A program made the translations under genes and the position numbers. A stretch of 64,000 nucleotides of DNA from Rhizophagus clarus. Lineage: Eukaryota; Glomeromycota; Glomeromycetes; Glomerales; Glomeraceae. Under the pieces are notes generated by a model. The model saw only the letters and a list, made by a program, of their open reading frames with translations, was not told the origin of the DNA and did no database searches. The stretch spans positions 720,001 to 784,000 of the forward strand of contig BLAL01000165.1 of NCBI GenBank assembly GCA_015698045.1, in the 5' to 3' direction. This document shows positions 26,572 to 39,885 of this stretch, one piece after another; positions within the stretch are counted from its first letter, which is position 1; each line of letters starts with the position of its first letter.

Positions 26572-27319
26572 TGCAAGTATGTGAGTGCAGATCTGTACTA
26601 TTATTAGCCCTGTCTGACCGCAGTCAATTTGATCAATTAAATTTGGTGTTCACCTCAGATCGATACACGACAACCAATTATATTTTTTAATCCGAGCAAT
26701 CCGGCCTAGAATTGAACAGGGCTATTGCTTTGGAACTTCCCCGGGTTACACGAAATCTGATTGGTCAGAATATATAAATCATTTTTTATGTACTTGGTTA
26801 TTTTTATTGGTACGGAAGAAAAATGATTCTTTATATCAGAATAAATCTATCTTAAAATCATTGTCCTTTGGAGTCTTTACATGTTCACTTCTTTTTCTCT
26901 GAACTTATATAAAATAAAACCGAACGTTACTAGAATTTTATATATGACTGGCTACAAGTAAAGTGCAATTTAATTCCTATTTATCAGGCTCTTGTATTGA
27001 TAAAGAAATCTGCGTACATTTAATAAATTAAAAACATCCAATTCAATAAAAAACGATTATCATACTTTCATCTATATCTATTTCTGTTTTATTTATTGTT
27101 AACTTTTTACCATTTTTTTTTTTTTTTTAAAAAAAAAATAGAAATAGGCAACGTATGCACCAAACATTTAAACGACGATAAAACGCCAATAAAGGAGAGT
27201 ACAGGTAGAACAAAGAATGGACTATTCTAAATATATAAACTACCTCCGCACAGTGGGTTATGCCTACCTAAAACGACCGAGGTTGGCACTACGTCATCGT
27301 GAGTACGGACCAACAAACG

Positions 27320-27420
27320 CACTCTTTCCCTATTTGTTGAATGTGAAGTTCGAATATTCATAGTATTTGATATGTTCCATAATTTAACCAACCAATATAA
27401 TAATCTAAATTTTTATCTTA
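27320..27420 (-). pseudogene. Kinase exon 1 fragment
   Basis: The reverse complement matches exon 1 of the kinase family (the IRYYEYS...NIQQ region) for about 100 bases and then stops. A partial match to the family's upstream block (GTAACGTATAGCAA) lies near 27540. It is a short relic with no remaining exons. Confidence 0.65.
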
Positions 27421-27602
27421 GAATTTTCTGTCAATTTTTTTTTAATTTGTTTATGTTCTTTATTAATTAGGAAGTTTCAATAATTTTTCTGGAAGTAAAA
27501 AATGTTTAGAACGTTTATTTTATTGCTACGCAAGTTTTTGTAACGTATAGCAAATATAAGTGCAGACCTATAGAGATTTACGACAAAATTATGGCACATC
27601 TA

Positions 27603-28413
27603 ACAGGTTACGCCGAAATGTTAAATTATTTGCCTGACTGTACTAATAGAGACAAGAATCTGATTTGTTCATCATCATCAGCCACATTATTTTGTTTATT
27701 CTTCCCCTTTTCATGTTTTAATAATATAATACTTTAAGAGTTTTTATTATTTGATAAAAGTTAAATATTTTCACCAGCAATAGAACTTCAGGTGTAGAAT
27801 ATTATTATAATGTTATAAATATTTCATAAATAAATTCATAACAAATGCGTTTCATTTCAGGATTTGGTCATATTAAACAGGTGAAAAATGCTTAAGAAAA
27901 GTTATATATGAGGTATGTGATGCTTGTATATTAATTTGTATTAATTTTTATGAAGTTACTGTAGGATTTTTTTTTTTTCATAATACTGAAACGTGTTTTG
28001 TTTTTTACTTCAAGTTATAATTTGAGAAACAAGTGAAATAAACTTAAGTAATGTTGTTCTGTGGACATTATTAAAAGCTCATTATATTGGTTTTTATAGA
28101 ACTAACTTAAATATTTATGAAATTACAATTTTTTTTCGTAATAATACTAAGGCACGTTTTAATAAAAATTTCATAAATTTCATGTAATATATATAATTTT
28201 ATAAAATGCAAATGAAATTTTATTTAACGAAAATATTTATTCTTTATGATAATATTTAAAAGTATGCAAAATACATATTTTTATTCTATTATTTTTAAAA
28301 AGCGCAAAAAAATTTTTCGAAACATTACACGAAAAAATGAGATGTCAAATTTATGACAGTCAATCAAATTGACATAACAGTCGTACTAAAGCAATATATT
28401 CGGCGTAACCTGT
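27603..28413. mobile_element. Non-autonomous element with 15-bp terminal inverted repeats
   Basis: The left end begins ACAGGTTACGCCGAA and the right end closes with its exact reverse complement. The short string ACATCTA also recurs inverted just outside, with a small gap on the right. The 811-base interior is AT-rich with no open frame. I could not define a target duplication, so the family is unassigned. Confidence 0.55.
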
Positions 28414-28616
28414 CACAGATTTTAGATGTGATACTATGGGTCTATGACGTAGTTCCTTTAGGTCAACTTTAGTAAACAAAGAGCAAATAAAATAAAATAA
28501 GATAAAATAGACAATAACGATTAAACAGCCTAATGTCAAGATGTAAACCCACCCTAAAAATCTGTGCTATAAATTTTATGTGTAAAAATTAAATAATAAT
28601 TATAAGTAATCAATGA

Positions 28617-29645
28617 TATCTTCAATTCAAGAAGTTTTTCCATCTCCTTCCTTAAAACATACTTTAAAAATTGAGTAAATTTTGTGAATTGGTACTAATA
28701 AATGACCCATTTTAGGAAAATAAATCTTTTTCTTTTTTAAAAACGGTCACCATTCGTAAATAGAATATCATCGTATACATACCCATTTATCTGTGAAGGC
28801 TCCAGTTTTTTTAAAAGTTGTATAAGTTTTGACACATAATTATACTTTTAAATATTTCTTCCTGAACGGAAATTTTCATTCATTTAGTATTTACCACACT
28901 AAAACCCAATACTATAATATACTTCATTTAATAATTATGTTCCTTGATTTTTTTTTCATCCACACACCAAATATTTTGATGCATCATTTGATGTTTCAGC
29001 GATTTTTCGATAACTCAAATTCTACTAATTTAATACTATTCTGTCGTACAGGTATACTGCGTGCTTTAAATTAAAAACAAAGTACTGTACTAAAATATAT
29101 TAACTTGTAATAGTAGGGATTTATCAGATTACAATGAATAATATTTTCGTATAAATATTCTACAGTACTTTGTCAATTTTTGCCAATTGCATTACTAAAC
29201 GATATTTATTAACTCCAACCAAATTAACTGAAATGTTCATTTAAATAAGTACTGGAGTACACTTATTTTTTTGATATTCTATTATGATACTCTTAAGGCT
29301 CGATATGGAAAATATGTGTTAGAAGAGAAAATTAAATCACTTATTGATTCGTTATAAACACTATTTCTAATACCCATTTTCCAATTTCATGATTCTATAT
29401 AATCAAATAATATTTTCCATGTTCATTAACTTTAATATTAAATCTTTACATTTATTTGAAATTTTCAAGCAAATAAAATTTTAAAAATCGAACCTTTCTA
29501 CAACTTCCCTAAGTTACAAGAGAAGAAACGATTAGAATTTTCCAATTAACACAAGCAAATTTTCATATGGGCCTTTTCCTATTTGTTGAATATTTGTGAA
29601 GTCCAAATATTTATAGTATTTGTTATGTTCCAGTCATTCCTAAAA
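28617..29645 (-). pseudogene. Truncated kinase-TPR copy
   Basis: The minus strand carries decayed matches to kinase exon 1 (about 29490-29645), exon 2 (about 29380-29440), exon 3 (about 29120-29270) and part of exon 4 (about 28970-29070), then jumps to the last exon (28617-28740). The long exon 5 and exons 6-8 are missing. The DFG region now reads EFE, and there are stops and indels. Clearly non-functional. Confidence 0.75.
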
Positions 29646-30128
29646 AGAATTTAATATTATTAATTCTTTTTTCTTAATTCTTGGTGATAAAATTTGTCAT
29701 CAAAGAATAAAGGATATCAATTTAGTTAATAATTTTTATTTTTTTCCAAAAAAGATGATTTTTTTTCTACTTGAACTAAAATTTAACTTTATTTTTGACA
29801 TATTCAACGTATTCTGACTAAAAAAAAATATATATATACTTTTTTAATCATGTTTGCAAATATGATGACAAATATTAATTCCTTATTCATAAATAAATAA
29901 TTTATTTAGTAATAGAAAATGATAAAATATACAAAGCATAAAAAAGAACTAAAATGCTATTAAAATTGGGACGATTAAAAAAATAATAATTAAATTCATC
30001 GAAATTTTAAGCAAAAAATAGATAACTGTATACAAGTTCTCAAGTCACTTCCTCGTGAATCTATAGCTATAGCCATAAAATATCAAAAAAATAAACAAAT
30101 AATTAATATATAAAAATTATATAAATGA

Positions 30129-33100
30129 CTATAAATTATCAATTATATCTTTTAATTTAAGAAGATTCTCCATCTCCTTCCTCGAAAAATACTTGTCTTT
30201 AAAAGATTCTGGAACATTTGGGCAAATTTTGTGAATTGGCAATAAATGCCCATTTTAAGAAAATTAATTTGTTTTTCTTTTCTATATTCATCAGATGCGA
30301 ATCGAATATAATCTATTTGCTAATAGTATGCAAAATTGCAAATAATTTAGAATTAGATCAAATTTATTTAAATAATAATATCAAATGAAATAATAGTATA
30401 CCATATTAAGACCATTTACTTCAATTGAGGGTAGTACCCATTTCGATTTCGTTTTAGATATATTAAAAGAATATTCAATCCAGCCTAATCCTTCAAGTTT
30501 TGACACATCATCATATTTTAAAATATGTTCATCCTGGACAGATTCGAAACTCTATAATTAAATTCATCAATTAGAAAATATATTTAAGATTCTAATAGTT
30601 AATTATACTTACTCTTTCTTGCTTAGTTATAAATTTTATAAAACACTCTTTAGATACTATGATCTTCTTAACATTTATTTTCCATATAACACAACGCCAG
30701 TGTGTAAAAAATTGAGGTAATTTGGGTAATTTAGGTAAATTAAAACTAAATGTTCTATCCTTAAAAGATAAAATCCGTCCCGATAAACTTACAATTTTTT
30801 AGGAAATTAAATTAATTTATGTAATTGTCTAATAAATCAACATATATAAACAGTCTTACCTATTTGTGGCAATTATTTGAAATTGATGAAATTCATTATT
30901 CAAATTTATACAATTTGAGATAAAATAGACTTTCATCACTGAAATTATTAATTATGTTAATAATAATTTAACGAGATAATAATATGTATAAACATTTTCT
31001 TACTTTCATATATGAATTTGCAAAATGGATCAATGATTCCAAGTGCGTTTAAATTATCATATGCTCCATAACGTTTACAAACGTATGACCAGGCTTCTGA
31101 CCAAAAATTTGAATATTTCATGGATCGTAATAAATAGAAAAACGAAACTTTTTCATTAAAGAGTAAATTAGTATCTAATAAAGAAAATGTTGATTCTATA
31201 AAATATTCTTTAGAATCCATAATAAACAAATCAATATATATCTTATATTTCATAAATCGTGATGAATAATCATTATCATCATAATAAATTTGTTCAACTT
31301 TTGCTCTTATATCATACTTTATATCACAACTATTCTTACTATTCTTTTCTTGTAAATATTCCATGTAAAATAATTGAATTCTTGATAAGTTATCGTTAGA
31401 ATCTAATTCTAAACATTTTTTAAAAGCAACTAAAGCATCTTCAATATTTCCTATTGTATAATATATTAAACCTTTATTATAATATGCTAAACTATTTGAT
31501 GGATCTAATTGTATAACTTTACCAAGGTCTATTAAAGCTTTATTATATTCTTGAAGAATAAAATATGCAATAGCTCTTTTGTTCAAATTATGAATATTTT
31601 CTGGATCTATAATATTTGCTTTTGTAAAATATCTCACTGCTTCTTTATACTTTCCTAAATATTTAAGAATTTCTCCATAATAACATAAAATTAACGAATC
31701 TTCATCATTAATATTTAACAATCTGTTTAACATTCTTAGACAATTTACATAATCTTCCTGCTTTTGAAAAATGTATGCACAATTTTTAAGATATAAATTA
31801 TTATTTGGATCACTTTTTAACGCAATATTATAATTTTCTAAAGCATTATTATAACTAAAAATAGGATTATTACAATTAAAAATAGAATAATTATAAAAAT
31901 AACTGTTTCTAATTATTGTATGCAAATTACTTGGTTTGATTTTATATTCTAATAATACATTTAAATTATTTAATGCTTTATCATATTCATTTTGCAAAAT
32001 AAATATCTCTCCACAAATAAAATAAGCAATTGGTTTTTTTGGTTTTAATTCAATAGCTTCTTTTAAATATAAATGTGCTTGTTTATAATTTTTAAGACAT
32101 CTATAAATATAAGCTAAAATACATCTTACAGAATAACTTTCAGGAAAAAGTTCTAAAAATTCTTTACATAAATATTCAGCTTTGTGGTAATATTTTCCAT
32201 TTAATTCTTTTATAATATTTAGATATATTGGATGTTGTTTTCTTGAAATTTTTGGAAGTATTGATGAAAATATATTTGAATTTAATTTAATTGCTTTCAT
32301 AAATTTCTTCTTTTTTGTTAATATAAGATCAACTTCAGTATTATCTGAATCATTATCATATTGATCATTTGTTATTTGCTCTGAATTTTCCAATTCATCA
32401 GTTGATAAAATATATCCAGCTTTAAAAAATTGGGAATATAAATTTTTATAAATAGTATTTTGTGGCAAATATCTGACATTATTATTTTCAAGTTTTTCTC
32501 GGCATATTGGACACCTTTTTTGTTTTAATTTTTTTAAATTATTCAGTGACAATATATGTTGACATTTTAAAATACATAATTGATCTGTTGGTTCGCTACT
32601 AATTGGACATGTTATTTCACCTGCTATAACATCTATAATATTAGATGAGTTTGATATTTGTTTATTTAAATATATAGCATTTTGGTTTAAACTTTTTCCT
32701 TTTCCTTTTCCTTTTTCTTTATCAATATCATTTAAAATTTTACGATCTTCAAGATATTTTTCTTTAACAAATATTAATAAATTTGAAATTTTTCTGAAAA
32801 ATCAATTAAATTGTGTTTACTCAATCTCTGAACAAATTGATTAAAGTCATCCTCAATCATTGAAAATGTTTGATTATCAATATTATGTAAATGTAATAAT
32901 ATTTCAATTACTTTAAATTGAATAAAATTACTTGGAGCTTTATTAAGTGATTCAATTGTCAAATAATAACAGAGACCATACGTAGCAGTTCGAGTAGATT
33001 TTTGAATAAGTTTTAGTGCAAGATCTAGTATCCCAAACCACAAAATATGTGGCAACACAAGAGGCTCATTATCAGTAAGATTACTTAAGAAATTACCAGT

Positions 33101-35583
33101 ATTTCTTAGAGTTTTACTAACTTTATTTGATACTTCATCAAATTTAACTTGAGAATCTAAAATGGATTTCTCAGTAACATTATTCCATTCTCTTTCTAAA
33201 AAACTCCAAATATATTCCATTAATAACATTTCTGCAAATTTTTTATTTATTATTCCTTCAGAACTTTCAGACCAGATCGAGATATTATGTTGAATTACCA
33301 ACATAATTCTCCAATCAATATAATAGGATGGTACCGAATATTTAGAATTTAAACCTTGACGTAATTTTGTGATCATCGACTCAATTGAATAATTTTCATC
33401 TGAGATGGGAGCAACTTTAGATGATGGTGTGATATTTAAAATAGTATTCAACAAATCTTTAATTCTTCTTAGAAGTCCCTGAAACCAAGTTTCATTATCA
33501 CATAAACTACATAGTGTATCCCGCAAGTGAGTTAATAAAAAATCAATATTATAGTTATACTTTTTATCTTTTTGCTGATTGAAATTTGATCTATCAACAA
33601 CTTGTATTGTTTTATAATAAATTTCTGCAAATTTTGCTAAAGAATTACAAACTTTACCTAAAAGGTCTTTACTAAGAACTATTGGTGGATTTGAAAAATG
33701 TATACGTTCTAAAACGGCTATCCAGGTCCGTAAATGTAATTCCAATCTTGCTACATTTTCTTCTGAATAATAATCAAATAGAGTAGGATTGGCTAATGAT
33801 TTTAATGAACTTACTAAGATTTGAGATGAAAATTTATTCTGTAAATTTTCAAAAAGTAATTTTAGAGCATATAAAAATTTTGGTTCAATCAATTCCTTTA
33901 TAATCTCTTTTACTTTTTCATCTGGTGTAATAAATCCTTCATTTTCTAGTTTAAGAAATAATTGGTTTCTACAAATATTTGTATCTTCTGTTGATGGTTC
34001 CGTTGTTTGATTTGATATACCCAATGGACTATTTTCAGAATCTATTATTGCCACACTTTTGTATTCAAATTCACCAATATTTAAAGATTCAAGATCATTT
34101 ATTAAATCATTATTTATATCTATAGTTCTTTTACTTGACTTCGAAATTGATTCATGTTTTTCTAAGTCTTCCTTTTCATAATCGTTATTAATAAATTTAT
34201 CTTTTTCTATTTTAAGGTATGTATCATCTATAGATGTCCTTATTTTATTTGATGCACTTGGTGAACTATTTTCAAATTCCACTATTAACTCATTTTCATA
34301 ATCATCTATTAAATTATTGTTTATGATTATAGTCCTCTTGCTTAAGTTCGAAAATAACTTATTTTTTTCTGTTCCTTTCTTGTAAGTAATTTTATCATTT
34401 TGTTTTGAAGAAATTATTACTTAAGAGCCGAAACAACATCCTGTATATTTGGACGTTCATTCGGTTCATGATTCCAACATTCTAATAATTAATAAGTTAA
34501 TATTATAATAACAGAATGTTTGCATGAAATAACTTATAGAACATATGTTAAAATCAAATATTACCTGTATATAATTTATTATATTCTACGGATGTCCCAT
34601 CAATAATTTCTTCTCTATTACCATTTAATATAGATAAAATTAAGCATGCATCATAATCAAAACCTTTGCTTTTAAATGGTTCGCATCCACTAGAAATTTG
34701 CCACATTATTACCCAATACTATATACATCGGATTTTTTATTTAATTTATAATTAAGATCACTGATTTTTTTGGATCAACATAAGGGACTATGCCAAGTAT
34801 TTTTGATGTATTACTTGATGCTTCGGCGATTTTTTTTGATAATCCAAATTCTGCTAATTTAATACTACCCTGATGTACAAGTATATTACCTGCGTGCTTT
34901 TAATATAAAAAAATTGGTTAATAAAATAATAACCGAAAATAACGGAGATTTAAAAAATTGAAGGTTACCAGATCACGATGAATAATATTTTTTTCGTGTA
35001 AAAATTCTATGGCACTCGTCAATTGCAATGCTAATCGATATTTTCCATTCCAATTAAGTTCATCGAAATGTTCATTCAAATAAGTATTTAATGTACCGTT
35101 ATTAGCATATTCTAATACTAGAGAGTACTTATTTGTTTGATGAGTTGTATCTGAATGAAAAAGCTTTAAATTAACAAAGAAAATAAATATTACATTCATT
35201 ATAAATAATTTTCTAATACCCACCTTCCATTCTTGTAATTCCATAGAACCTTATAATATTTTCATGATCATCAACGCTCCGATGCAATTTTAACTGTGAG
35301 AAATACTAGTATTAAATTCTTTATTTTATTTATGTAAAATTCCAAATTACTATAAAAACCGTACCTCTTTTACAACTTCTTTAATAGTTTCTTCTTTATT
35401 ATTAAAAGATTTTATAGCGAAAAGACGATTAGAATTTTTCCAATTAACACAAGCAACATTCCCGTATGAACCTTTCCCTATTTGTTGAATATTTGTGAAG
35501 TCCGAATATTCATAGTATCTAATATGTTCCTCAGATATTGAATAATTTAACCAACTAATTAAATCTTTTGAATTCTTTGCCAT
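30129..35583 (-). pseudogene. TKL kinase-RING/U-box-like-TPR protein, copy B (broken)
   Basis: The copy has the same layout as A and C along its whole length: kinase exons 35.58-34.57 kb, long exon 34.49-31.0 kb and C-terminal exons 30.9-30.13 kb. Compared with A and C, single bases are missing near 34710, 34767, 34422, 32784 and 30250. Each breaks the frame, and the one near 34422 puts a stop right after the kinase. The DFG motif codes EFG (codon at 34849-34851). Long stretches stay open, for example 32774-34282 and 30957-32552, so decay is recent. Sequencing error cannot be excluded for the indels in homopolymers, but five of them in one copy argue for a real pseudogene. Confidence 0.85.
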
Positions 35584-35661
35584 TTTTTTAAACCTTATTG
35601 GGTCTAGTATTTTTTTTTTTTTTTAGATGTTTATTCCCTTTAGAGCGTTCGTTTTAAATAA

Positions 35662-35695
35662 TTTTTGTTACACAACTTTTTCTGTAACGTATTGT
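35662..35695 (-). promoter_or_regulatory. Conserved upstream block of copy B
   Basis: The block matches that before copies A and C (minus strand ATACGTTACAGAAAAAGTTG then TGTAACAAAAA), about 80-112 bases before the former start at 35583. The same GTTAC...GTAAC pair is present. Confidence 0.45.
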
Positions 35696-36034
35696 GTTAT
35701 TTGTGTACTATTGATTTAAAACCCGTGCGGGTTACATGAAATTTGATTGGCTAGAGTATACGTTAGATTTGGCGATCAGAATCCCATCGTAATACAAACC
35801 CGATTAAATTTACGCAATGAAAACATTAGTTTTTGCGAAAGTATTTTAACTGATAATAATAAAAAATATTAAACACTTACATTACTTGCATTTCACCAAT
35901 TATCAATTTATTGTGTTTTAAAAATGTCAAAAAAAAAAATGTTGCATGCAATCTTAACGAATTTACTATAAATAACATTCATCTTTTTAATTTTAGAAAG
36001 CTACAGAACAAAGAAATAATGTTGATTTTTATAA

Positions 36035-36184
36035 GTCTTAAACCAAGTGAAGAATACCAATTATGCTACTATTAATTGGGTGAAAGCTCTAAGAAATTTT
36101 CATAAAAAGCAAGGTTATACCAGAAAAATGCGTTATGAACGAATTAGATCAGCAAATAGCAGAAGAAATCGCTCAACATCGTAA
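36035..36184 (+). pseudogene. Short open relic, possibly of a tyrosine-recombinase element
   Basis: About 49 codons are open between stops and read like real protein (NYATINWVKALRNFHKKQGY and a basic tail). The opening resembles the N-terminal part of Crypton-like recombinase proteins of these fungi, but that is from memory of the family style and the match is short. No catalytic residues are present. Confidence 0.25.
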
Positions 36185-36950
36185 TGATATTGTAACAATA
36201 TCAAAATGATATCAACATATCTGCCGATTTGCAGAATTGATTTAATAATAAAAAAATTTTGAAACCATTATGGAAATGATCAGATGGACAATACTATCAC
36301 GTGCATAAATATTTGTAATAAGTGTACGTGAAATTTTCAAAAAAACTCATGTACAGTATTTTGGCAACTTATCATTTAAACCGAACACTATTATGCTTAA
36401 TTGAAAGCTCTATTTGAGTAAAATCTATTAACTGTTAATAATATTTTCGTAAAAATAAATTTTATATTAGTTAAGTTATTAATTTTTGTAATATATTATT
36501 TATTAATTTTTCTGTAACTTATGATTCAAATATAGCAAAATTATACCAAAATAAAGCTTCAAATAAGATAATTCTAATGATATTAAACAAACACTATTAT
36601 TAACAAGGAGTTAAAAAGAATCACATAGGTATCTCACTATCAGATTCTTGAATAAGATTTGCCTAAGTTTAAAATAAATATAAAACTTTTTATTACTTAA
36701 AATTCTTTAAAATATGATATAAAATAAACAAATAAATAAACAAATAAATCATACCAAGTTTTGCTTTAGGTTCTAAACTTTTACACTTTTTTACAACTTT
36801 ACTACACGTTAAAAACCCATCTTCTTTCGCGTTGTTTATTTGTGTTTATGGATAGTATATTCTTTATTTCAAAAGTAAAAGTTCCATTTTTTTATCAATC
36901 CGCAAAAGATGATCATGTAACGCAATTAAAATTAGAGGTTGTGAAACAAA

Positions 36951-37420
36951 TACAGTCAAACTTCGATGTACCGATACTCTATATACCGATAATTGCTTTT
37001 ACCGATAAATTTTTGTTGTCCCGCTTCATCACTAATAAAAAAAATCTCATTATACCGATATTATATATAATTTCGCAATGTAACATATACCGATACTACC
37101 TCCTGGTCCCTTTATAGTAATGTATATTAAGATGTACCGATAATTTTGGTTACACAGTGTTAATTCTGGCCGGCACTATAAGTTTGGCCTGAGTTAAAAA
37201 TTGTAACTGGGCATCTTTCTTAATTATGTCCGGAATTAGATTTTTTTTTCTATAATCATACTCACGTTATACATAATATATTCAGGAAATTTTGAAAATT
37301 TTGGACTCAGAATTAAGCATAGTGCGAGCCAGAGTTAGATTTTGGCCTGCATTATAATCTACTAATTACATATATGATATTTCAATGTACCAAGCATCGG
37401 TACATAGAAGTTTGACTGTA
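36951..37420. mobile_element. Pogo-like MITE with TA target duplications
   Basis: The left end starts CAGTCAAACTTCGATGTACC at 36953; the right end at 37418 is its reverse complement with one change in the first 22-23 bases. Each end is flanked by TA, as expected for the Tc1/mariner-pogo superfamily, and the CAGT...CTTCG start fits pogo/Tigger ends. The 466-base interior has repeated TACCGATA motifs near both ends of its left half and no transposase. It is therefore non-autonomous. Confidence 0.8.
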
Positions 37421-37599
37421 TCACGTTTTTCAAAATTAAATTATTAAATCCTTAATTTAGGCCGATTCCGCGGATCGGCGCATATGAGACAATATATTTT
37501 GATACTTAAACAATGTTGTCTAAAATTATGAGGTTTCTGGCAAGCAATGCACATATCAAAATTCATTAACATTTTATTTAAGAGAAAGGAGTTAATTAA

Positions 37600-38430
37600 T
37601 CTCCCTGTTTCTTATTTTATTATGAATTTATAGAGCAATCATTAGATAGTATCTTTTTAACATTTACAGTATTTTCCAAATAACGCAATGTCAAAATCTA
37701 TAAAATCTGAGTAAAAAGAAACTAAATGTTTTACTCTCTAAAGATAAAATTCGGCCTGATAAACTTATAAGCTTTAAAGAATAAAATTAATTTTTGTAAT
37801 AATACCTATTTGTATTTTTTATTAGAAACCAATAAAATTAATAGTTCAAATTTATAGGGCTTGCGATAAAATAAACATTCATCACTAAAATAATTCATTA
37901 TGTTAATAATTATTTAACAAATAATAATATATCTGACTATTCTATTGCCTTTATAATGAATTTATTAAAGGGGACAACAATTCCGAATCCAGTTAAATCA
38001 ATATCATTTATTTTAAAATATATACCTAAGTGTGTAAAGTACTCTGACCAAAATTTTAAATATTATCCGTAATAAATAAAAAAAAATGCAAGTACATGAT
38101 TTGGTTATGATAATAATGATAGTAATATTTCTTTAAAATAATTTTTAGGGACTTCAACCCTCATATCCAACAGATCAATACTTATCTACTTCTGTAGTGA
38201 ATATTTTCACATTTTTAATAACTTTTATAGGTCATGATCCTATGATAAAAAAGCTAAAACAAATAAATAATAACAAACTGTATTAAGAATTTGTTTTTTT
38301 GCTTGTAAATTTTCTTCTAGCCACAAAGTATTGTTTACTGGATCTATTTGGTTTAAAATACTAATTTATTAGGACTTGAATAATTTATTGAAAATTTGTT
38401 TCTTCAAATTCATTTATTACTTATATACTA
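37600..38430 (-). pseudogene. C-terminal relic of the kinase-TPR family
   Basis: The minus strand matches exon 7 (about 37600-37771), exon 6 (about 37805-37895) and the end of exon 5 (about 37950-38430) of copies A and C, with many indels and stops. The 5' part is missing here; a minus-strand exon 5 piece reappears near 40540-40660, so the copy has probably been interrupted. Confidence 0.7.
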
Positions 38431-38574
38431 CGTGAATTTTTCTCCTATTTGAAGAAGATACTGATAAAACTATAACAAATAAATTTATTATCTCTAACTA
38501 AAATATTGAAAATGCAGCTGATGCAAACTTTTTTCTTCCTCTGCTTTCTTCATTATTGCTTAATGTCTAGTTGA

Positions 38575-38745
38575 ACTTCCTTACCGGAACCAACCTTGGA
38601 ATTTTCCTCTCTCTCCGTCACGTTTCCCTCTATCTATTTCTCTGGTAATCCGATGGCATCAGAAAATGATATCCGATCTGAAGCTGTCTCTTTATCTCAC
38701 CTCTCATATATTCTGCCTAGAGAATTCTGGTTTGAATATTATTAA
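38575..38745 (+). other. Open, less AT-rich stretch of unknown origin
   Basis: The frame from 38575 to the stop at 38743-38745 encodes about 56 residues with balanced composition (including MASENDIRSEAVSLSHLSY). The local base composition is richer in C and G than the surroundings. It could be an exon or a relic of an inserted gene. I recognise no family. Confidence 0.2.
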
Positions 38746-38959
38746 AATTATTTTTTTTGTCCGGATTCCGTGTCAATTAGGATAAATTTTAACCGGATGA
38801 TTATCCGGATACCCGAAAAAAATTATCCAGATGGTCATAACTTAAACAATCGCTCTAAAGAAGTATTACTTCAATTTTTTAACTTCAAGTTTGAAATTTT
38901 CTAAATTAAAAAGAACTATAATAAAACTCTAGGACAGAAGATTTAAATTATATTGATTG

Positions 38960-39510
38960 AATATTCAGACTTCACAAATATTCAACAAATAAGAAAGGTT
39001 CATATGGAAATGTTGTTCGTGCTATTTGGAAAAACTCTGATCGCCTTTTCACTTTAAAATCTTTTAGTAACAACGAAGAAACCCTTAAGGAAGTTGTAAG
39101 AGGTAGTTTTTTATAAAAAAATAAAAGCGTATTAAAGACTTTAATACTAGCATTTTCCTACAGCTAAAATTGCGTTGATGGTCATGAAAACATTAGAAGA
39201 TTCTATGAGTTACGAAGACAGAAGGTAGGTATTAGAAAAGTTCTTTATTAATTGAACATAATGAATTGTTTTTTGTTTGTTTAATACAATAAAATTTTTT
39301 CATTCAGACGCAACTCATCAAACAAATAAGTACCGGCTCTCTATCTAATTCTAGAATACGCTAATAACGGTAAGCTAAACACTTATTTAAACGGAATATT
39401 CCAATAAGCTTGATTGGAGCTACAAATGTCGCTTAGCATTGCAATTAGCAAGTGCTGTAGAATTTTTACATGAAAGAATATTATTCATCAGATTGAGATA
39501 TTTGGGTATG
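38960..39510 (+). pseudogene. Kinase exon 1-3 relic
   Basis: The plus strand matches exon 1 (from the [10 protein letters not shown] region), exon 2 (LKLH... with deletions) and exon 3 (NKYS...EFLHE) of copy C, with indels and stops. It ends abruptly after the FLHE codons near 39480. No HRD motif follows. Confidence 0.75.
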
Positions 39511-39885
39511 GATGTAGGCGTAGTTTATTAAGAAACTTGGAATAATTTTAATGTATAAATTTTATAATGTTGATACTTAAATTATAAATTACCTTCTCAA
39601 CCTGAAAACAATAAATCTGTCCTAAAAATGAGAGTTTCAAATAGTTAGTTCATTAGAAAATAACGAAAAAAAATTAAAAATTTAATAATAAAATGAATAT
39701 TAAATAATTATCATCTCATTATTCTGTATTACAATGCAATAAATTACACATAAAGCTAACATTATTAGGACCTCCAGAAAACACATAGGTAAGGTCCAAA
39801 GTCAGGATTCTAAACGTTTCTTCAGAGACGGCATTAAAATAATACCAGTCAGTTTCTAAATAAGGAAATATATTTCTGACTGGAA

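Larger units (their letters stand above)
26332..30128. other. Interval between copies A and B
   Basis: Apart from the hairpin, the exon 1 fragment, the 15-bp-TIR element and the truncated copy listed separately, I see only AT-rich sequence. Bases about 26855-27010 are the partner of the inverted copy at 49990-50140. Confidence 0.6.

Noticed and set aside
36842..37117. 91-codon plus-strand frame
   Set aside because: Runs across the left end of the MITE; composition is not protein-like.
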